A stretch of DNA of 64,000 bases. It comes from Fimenecus sp052273625. GTDB taxonomy: Bacteria; Bacillota; Clostridia; Oscillospirales; Acutalibacteraceae. The number at the start of each line of letters is the position of its first letter. Position 1 is the first letter of the stretch. The stretch spans positions 62,001 through 126,000 of the forward strand of contig DAVZHW010000002.1 in the NCBI GenBank assembly GCA_052273625.1. Reading direction: 5' to 3'. The notes under the pieces are model-generated. The model was not told the DNA's origin. It did no database searches and saw nothing but the letters and a program-made list of their open reading frames with translations. The position numbers were made by a program, and so were the translations under genes. Below are positions 59,349 through 64,000 of the stretch, piece after piece.

Positions 59349-60314
59349 TTGTCTGCCAAGTATTTTGTATCACTTGATAAGGTGCTTAAAGAATTTGACT
59401 TTGAGGTCATCTATTTACCTGAGGATTTCAAAGAGCATACAATTTGTTCACCCGACGTAAACAGACCCGGCTTGCTTTTGGTTGACAGAGACGCTTTCTT
59501 TGATGCCGAGCGTGCACAGTTTCTCGGACTTTCGGAAATTGAGCTTATTAAAAAGCTTCCTCCCGAGGAGCAATTTGCAAGCATTGAAAGATTGATGAGC
59601 CACAAGCCGCCCTTTGTTTTAATTACAAGAAATCTTGAGCTGCCCGAGTGTGCCAAAGAGCTTGCGCAAAAGTATAACGTACCGCTTTTCAGAACCGCTG
59701 AACCGACTTCAAGCTGTATGTCGGCACTTATCAGCTATCTCGGCACTGAGCTTGCCGAGCGTATTACGAGGCATGGCGTATTGGTTGAGGTTTACGGAGA
59801 AGGAGTTTTGATTGTAGGTGACAGCGGAGTAGGTAAGAGTGAAACAGCCGTTGAGCTTATCAAGCGTGGTCACAGACTTATCGCAGACGATGCGGTTGAG
59901 ATAAGAAAGGTATCCGCAAAAACCTTGGTTGGCTCTGCTCCCGATAATATACGCCACTTTATTGAGCTTCGTGGTATTGGTATAGTAAACGCACGTCGTA
60001 TTTTTGGTATGGGTGCTGTTAAGGTTTCGGAAAAAATCAATATGGTTGTTAAGCTCGAGCAATGGAATCCCGACAAGGTTTATGACAGAATGGGCGTTGA
60101 TACCGAATATATAAATATTATGAATGTCAATTTGCCTATTACGGTCGTACCCGTTAAGCCCGGCAGAAACCTTGCAATTATCATTGAGGTTGCTGCTATG
60201 AACAACAGGCAAAAGAAAATGGGCTATAACGCCGCAAAGGAGCTTCTTCATCAGCTTGGTATGCAGGAAGAAGAGCCGAAGCCGGAAGAGCTTGAAATTT
60301 GGCAAAGCTATTAA
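59349..60314 (+). CDS. hprK: HPr kinase/phosphorylase
   Basis: Phosphorylates and dephosphorylates Ser46 of HPr, the switch for carbon catabolite control. The 321-aa protein has the P-loop GDSGVGKSE (~157-165) and the family signature LRGIGIVNARRIFGMGAV. TTG 59349 lies behind GGAGGGATATGC. A TATAAT at 59313-59318 is a possible -10; no clear -35. Confidence 0.96.
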   Translation: MSAKYFVSLDKVLKEFDFEVIYLPEDFKEHTICSPDVNRPGLLLVDRDAFFDAERAQFLGLSEIELIKKLPPEEQFASIERLMSHKPPFVLITRNLELPECAKELAQKYNVPLFRTAEPTSSCMSALISYLGTELAERITRHGVLVEVYGEGVLIVGDSGVGKSETAVELIKRGHRLIADDAVEIRKVSAKTLVGSAPDNIRHFIELRGIGIVNARRIFGMGAVKVSEKINMVVKLEQWNPDKVYDRMGVDTEYINIMNVNLPITVVPVKPGRNLAIIIEVAAMNNRQKKMGYNAAKELLHQLGMQEEEPKPEELEIWQSY

Positions 60315-60346
60315 ATTGAAAATATATTACTTTTTTGGAGGACATT

Positions 60347-61294
60347 ATGTACAGAATTGGTGTTGATCTCGGCGGAACGAATATTGTTGCCGGTGTAGTG
60401 GATGAATTTTATAAAATTGTCGGTAAGGGTAAAATGCCTACCGCTTGCCCCCGTCCCGCTGTTGAAATTTTAGCGGACGTTGCAAAAGCGGTTGAAATGG
60501 CTATCGCGGATGCAGGAATTACTCTTGCAGACGTTCGTTCAATCGGCATAGGAACTCCCGGCTCGGTTGAAAAGCATTTTGGAATAATTCAGTATGCAAA
60601 CAATCTCGGCTTTTCAAATGTTCCCGCTAGAAAAATATTACAGAGTCATTTTGATAAGCCGATTTATATAGAAAATGACGCTAACTGCGCTGCTCTCGGA
60701 GAGGCTAAGGCAGGCGCAGGCGGCGGAGTTGAGAATTTTGCTGCTATTACACTCGGAACAGGTGTCGGCTCGGGTATTATTGTTGACGGCAAAATCCTCA
60801 GCGGCTGTAACGGTGCGGCAGGCGAAATGGGTCATATGGTTATCTGTGCAGACGGTGAGCCTTGCACCTGCGGAAGAAAGGGCTGTTGGGAGGCTTATTC
60901 CTCGGCGACCGCTTTAATTCGTGAGACTAAAAAATCAATGCTTGAAAATAAAGACTCAAAGATGTGGAAAATTGTCGGCGGAGACATTGATAAGGCTAAC
61001 GGAAAAACAGCTTTTGACGCAATGCGTGCAGGCGATGAAGCAGGTAAAAAGCTTGTTGATTGGTATGTTCATTATCTTTCAATCGGTATAACAAACGTTA
61101 TAAACACATTCCAGCCTAAGATGCTCTGCGTCGGCGGCGGAATAGGCTATGAGAGAGAGTATCTTCTTGAGCCTGTCAGAAAGATTGTTTATCAGGAAAG
61201 ATACAGCGTATATTCCGAGGAGCAAACTACAATTTGCTCTGCTAAGCTCGGCAACGATGCAGGCGTTATCGGCGCTGCATTGCTTGACGAATAA
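60347..61294 (+). CDS. glcK: ROK-family glucokinase
   Basis: 315 aa. The ATP site IGVDLGGTNIVAGVV starts the protein; ENDANCAALGEA and LGTGVGSGII follow, and the ROK zinc motif is CTCGRKGCWEAY. Phosphorylates glucose to glucose-6-phosphate. TTTTGGAGG precedes ATG 60347. Neighbour hprK links it to carbon control. Confidence 0.93.
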   Translation: MYRIGVDLGGTNIVAGVVDEFYKIVGKGKMPTACPRPAVEILADVAKAVEMAIADAGITLADVRSIGIGTPGSVEKHFGIIQYANNLGFSNVPARKILQSHFDKPIYIENDANCAALGEAKAGAGGGVENFAAITLGTGVGSGIIVDGKILSGCNGAAGEMGHMVICADGEPCTCGRKGCWEAYSSATALIRETKKSMLENKDSKMWKIVGGDIDKANGKTAFDAMRAGDEAGKKLVDWYVHYLSIGITNVINTFQPKMLCVGGGIGYEREYLLEPVRKIVYQERYSVYSEEQTTICSAKLGNDAGVIGAALLDE

Positions 61295-61308
61295 TGAAGG
61301 GTGATTAT

Positions 61309-62217
61309 GTGACTGACATTGTAAATAAAACCGCAGAAAAGCTAAGTTGCAGGTATCTTGAAAATGCAAGTATGCATGATTTTACAAGCTTCAAAACGGG
61401 CGGAAATGCCGATATAATCGTTTTTCCCGACAGTGTCGCATCACTTACGTCAATTCTCAAGGCGTGCCGTGAAAACGAAATAACAACCTATATTATCGGA
61501 AACGGGAGCAATATTCTTGTTTCCGATAACGGTTTATCGGGAGCAGTCATTAAAATCGGCTCGGATTTTTCAAATATTGAGCTTTCCGATGAAAACACAA
61601 TTATTTGCGAAAGCGGTATTTCAATGGCTAAGCTATGCAGCTTTGCACTTGAGAATTCGTTAAGCGGACTTGAATTTGCTTTCGGTATTCCCGGTACGGC
61701 AGGCGGTGCGGCTTTTATGAACGCAGGTGCTTACGGCGGAGAAATGAAGGATGTGCTTATAGAATGCACGCACATTGATACCGATTTGAACGTCGGTAAA
61801 TTAACAGGTGATGAGCTTGGTCTTTCTTACAGAAAAAGTGCATATTCCGACAACGGATATATTATAACCTCTCTCAAGTTGAGCTTAGAGAAATCCGACA
61901 AGGAGTCAATAAAAGCTAAAATGTACGAAAATCTCGGCAAGCGTAAGGATAAGCAACCGCTTGAATTTCCGAGCGCAGGCAGTACCTTTAAGCGTCCCGA
62001 GGGCTATTTTGCAGGCGCATTGATTGAGGAATGTGCTCTGAAAGGGTATTCGATAGGCGGTGCACAGGTAAGTGAAAAGCACGCAGGCTTTGTTGTTAAC
62101 AAGGGGAATGCGACCTCAACCGAAATTGCTTCACTTATCGATTTTATCAGAAAAACCGTTTATGAAAATAAAGGTGTAATGCTTGAACCCGAGGTTAGAT
62201 TTTTAGGCGAATTTTAA
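61309..62217 (+). CDS. murB: UDP-N-acetylenolpyruvoylglucosamine reductase
   Basis: FAD enzyme that makes UDP-MurNAc for peptidoglycan. About 302 aa with the FAD-binding GNGSNILVSDNG, GIPGTAGGAAFMNAGAYGGEM, the catalytic serine in PSAGSTFKRP and a C-terminal Glu in LEPEVRFLG. GTG 61309 is preferred, with AAGGGTG 5 bases upstream; ATG 61294, which overlaps the glcK stop, is the alternative. Confidence 0.95.
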   Translation: MTDIVNKTAEKLSCRYLENASMHDFTSFKTGGNADIIVFPDSVASLTSILKACRENEITTYIIGNGSNILVSDNGLSGAVIKIGSDFSNIELSDENTIICESGISMAKLCSFALENSLSGLEFAFGIPGTAGGAAFMNAGAYGGEMKDVLIECTHIDTDLNVGKLTGDELGLSYRKSAYSDNGYIITSLKLSLEKSDKESIKAKMYENLGKRKDKQPLEFPSAGSTFKRPEGYFAGALIEECALKGYSIGGAQVSEKHAGFVVNKGNATSTEIASLIDFIRKTVYENKGVMLEPEVRFLGEF

Positions 62218-62229
62218 GGATGTGAATTT

Positions 62230-63090
62230 ATGGACTTGGTAATTGTAACAGGTATGTCAGGCGCAGGAAAATCGAGAGCTGTGCAGGCTTTGGAGGATAT
62301 AGGCTTTTACTGCGTTGATAATATGCCGCCGAAGCTTATTCCCACTTTTGTTCAGCTCTGTATGGAGTCGAATGACGAAAAAGACAGGGTTGCGCTTGTT
62401 GCGGATATTAGATTGGGCGAAGAATTCACAAGTCTGTTCAACATATTAAAGGAGCTTGACAAGACGAAGGTCCACTGTAAAATTTTGTTTATTGATGCGG
62501 ATAATGAGGTTATTATGCGCCGTTATCAAGAAACGAGAAGAAAGCATCCGCTTGCAGACGAATTTGATACTCCGTCGCTTGCCGAAGCTATTGCAAAGGA
62601 ACGTGAGGTCTTGCTTCCCGCAAGGCAGATGGCGGACTATATTGTAGACACCTCAAACGTTATGAGCTCGCAGTTTAAGGAGAAAATCGCAAAGCTGTTT
62701 CTCAATAACATATCGAGCACGCTTAAAATTCACAGTATGTCCTTTGGCTTTAAGTACGGTCTGCCGAAAGACGCCGACCTTGTTTTTGATGTGCGTTGCT
62801 TACCGAATCCGTTTTATGTTCCCGAGCTTAAAAGTCACACGGGGCTTGAAGCGGAGGTACGCAATTTTGTAATGAAATACAGTCAGTCAAAGGAGCTTGA
62901 AAAGAAGCTTTATGACCTTATTGATTTTTTAATTCCTCTTTATATGACAGAGGGCAAAAGTCAGCTTACAATAGCGGTAGGCTGCACGGGCGGTAAACAC
63001 CGTTCGGTTGTTTTTGCCGAGCTTCTCAACAAGCATTTGCTTGAAAACGGTTGTGATGTCGGCGTATTCCACAGAGATATTAAAAGGTAG
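62230..63090 (+). CDS. rapZ: RNase adapter / nucleotide-binding protein RapZ (YvcJ)
   Basis: 286 aa with the Walker A GMSGAGKSRAVQALEDIGFYC (split by family-typical residues), the DNMPP signature and a C-terminal GCTGGKHRSV substrate loop. In E. coli RapZ senses glucosamine-6-phosphate and directs sRNA decay; in Firmicutes YvcJ affects wall and competence physiology. It sits in the conserved rapZ-(yvcK)-whiA cluster, here without yvcK. Confidence 0.94.
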   Translation: MDLVIVTGMSGAGKSRAVQALEDIGFYCVDNMPPKLIPTFVQLCMESNDEKDRVALVADIRLGEEFTSLFNILKELDKTKVHCKILFIDADNEVIMRRYQETRRKHPLADEFDTPSLAEAIAKEREVLLPARQMADYIVDTSNVMSSQFKEKIAKLFLNNISSTLKIHSMSFGFKYGLPKDADLVFDVRCLPNPFYVPELKSHTGLEAEVRNFVMKYSQSKELEKKLYDLIDFLIPLYMTEGKSQLTIAVGCTGGKHRSVVFAELLNKHLLENGCDVGVFHRDIKR

Positions 63091-63094
63091 AGAT

Positions 63095-63976
63095 ATGTCT
63101 TTTTGTTCAAAGTTAAAAACCGAGCTTATGAGCTTGGACGAGGTTAAGCCGTGTTGCGCTTTGGCGGAAACATACGGACTCTTGTTGTTCGGAAAAATGT
63201 TCTCAAAGCGTGAAATCTATATAAGCACGGAAAACGGCGAGGTTGCCGAAAAATATAAAAACGTAGCCGAAAGGCTCAGCAAATGCGAGGTTGAATACAC
63301 CTGCTCAAAATCGGGGAAATGTAAAGTTTCCGTCAAAGAGCAGGAGGGTAGACTGAAAATCCTTGAGGCTTTCGGGCTTTCGGGCGATGAGCGTTCAAGG
63401 CGAGTAAATTGGGCAAATATATCCGATGAATGTTGCTTTGCAGGTTTTTTAAGAGGAGTATTCCTTGCATGCGGAACAATAAACGATCCCGAAAAAAATT
63501 ATCATATCGAATTTTCCGTTCCATACAGCTTAAGAAATGATTTAATTCGCATTTTTGAAGAGGTTGAACTCAAAGCAAAGGAAATCAAACGAAACGGTCA
63601 AAATGTGCTCTATTTCAAGGACAGCGACGAAATTGTTACGCTGCTGACCTTGATGGGTGCAAACGATTCTGCGCTTGAATACATCGGCGTAAAGGTGTTT
63701 AAGGACGTCCGAAACAATGTTAACAGGCGTACAAACTTTGAAAATGCCAATCTTGACAGGACAGTCAATGCATCATTAAGACAGACACAAGCAATTGAAA
63801 AATTAAAGAGAGAAGGCAATTTTGAAAAACTTTCTCCCGAGCTCAAAAAAATTGCAGTCTTACGACTTGAAAATCCGGAGCTTTCCTTGCAGCAAATAGG
63901 TCAAATGCTTGAGCCACCGCTTTCCCGTTCAGGCGTAAATCACCGTTTGCAAAAGATATTAAATTATGCGGAATAA
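63095..63976 (+). CDS. whiA: WhiA DNA-binding protein
   Basis: About 293 aa: an N-terminal degenerate LAGLIDADG-homing-endonuclease fold (CFAGFLRGVFLACGTINDPEKN, with normal residues for binding only) and a C-terminal sigma-like HTH (LSLQQIGQMLEPPLSRSGVNHR). WhiA influences division and sporulation. ATG 63095 is 4 bases after the rapZ stop with AAAGGTAG upstream. Confidence 0.95.
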   Translation: MSFCSKLKTELMSLDEVKPCCALAETYGLLLFGKMFSKREIYISTENGEVAEKYKNVAERLSKCEVEYTCSKSGKCKVSVKEQEGRLKILEAFGLSGDERSRRVNWANISDECCFAGFLRGVFLACGTINDPEKNYHIEFSVPYSLRNDLIRIFEEVELKAKEIKRNGQNVLYFKDSDEIVTLLTLMGANDSALEYIGVKVFKDVRNNVNRRTNFENANLDRTVNASLRQTQAIEKLKREGNFEKLSPELKKIAVLRLENPELSLQQIGQMLEPPLSRSGVNHRLQKILNYAE

Positions 63977-64000
63977 AAAGTTAAACCGACAGCTAAATCA

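Overview
The window is about 64 kb of chromosome from an anaerobic, endospore-forming, low-to-moderate GC Clostridia. The gene set and start-codon habits (frequent TTG/GTG with strong GGAGG sites) look like a gut Oscillospiraceae/Ruminococcus-type organism. That assignment is an inference from gene content: sigG, a SipL-like spore-coat protein, ytfI-ytfJ, spoVM, an alpha/beta SASP, an IspH-S1 fusion, an HPr kinase, and PASTA-kinase and c-di-AMP signalling. No rRNA or tRNA gene was seen.

Left backbone (1-39,864). The window opens inside ackA (minus strand). It continues with a DNA-hypoxanthine glycosylase, tmcAL, an RpiR regulator, a BaiN-type flavoprotein, cmk, plsC and the ispH-rpsA fusion. 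A GH27 alpha-galactosidase with an inserted beta-rich domain follows, then mtaB, sigG, tcdA (minus), sipL and a DUF3343/cysteine-desulfurase pair. Next come cdaA-cdaR, yqhQ-prmC, an M50 protease, scpA-scpB, ytfI-ytfJ, a DD-carboxypeptidase and rluB. One long housekeeping run then starts from a good sigma-A promoter at 24.7 kb: yicC, remA, gmk, rpoZ, priA, def, fmt, rsmB, rlmN, prpC, prkC, rsgA, thiN, a 51-aa membrane protein and a 28-aa SpoVM. It closes with a terminator, followed by an alanine aminotransferase and a convergent ZIP transporter.

Accessory region (about 39.9-58.0 kb). This holds a zinc-ribbon membrane protein with a 412-aa partner, a decayed sialidase, a large serine recombinase with remnants of a mobile element, and then a defence island. 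The island has a five-gene minus-strand operon (vsr, C5-methylase, HpaII-type endonuclease, a second C5-methylase, HNH endonuclease). Facing it is a plus-strand pair: a third C5-methylase and a MORC/MutL-like GHKL ATPase fused to a TIR domain. A 346-aa orphan, an XRE-type regulator, a MntA/HepT toxin-antitoxin pair and a RhuM protein follow. A 44-bp direct repeat flanks the MntA/HepT-RhuM block. The right copy lies inside the altered 3' end of a SASP gene, so the island edge probably lies there. This part is visibly more AT-rich than the backbone.

Right backbone (58.1-64.0 kb). An HSL-type esterase is followed by the carbon-control/cell-envelope cluster hprK, ROK glucokinase, murB, rapZ, whiA.

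The strongest candidate for something new is the methylase plus GHKL-ATPase-TIR pair at 50.5-53.5 kb. It combines a DNA-modification enzyme, a chromatin-type ATPase and a probable NAD-degrading effector, with no nuclease in the transcription unit.
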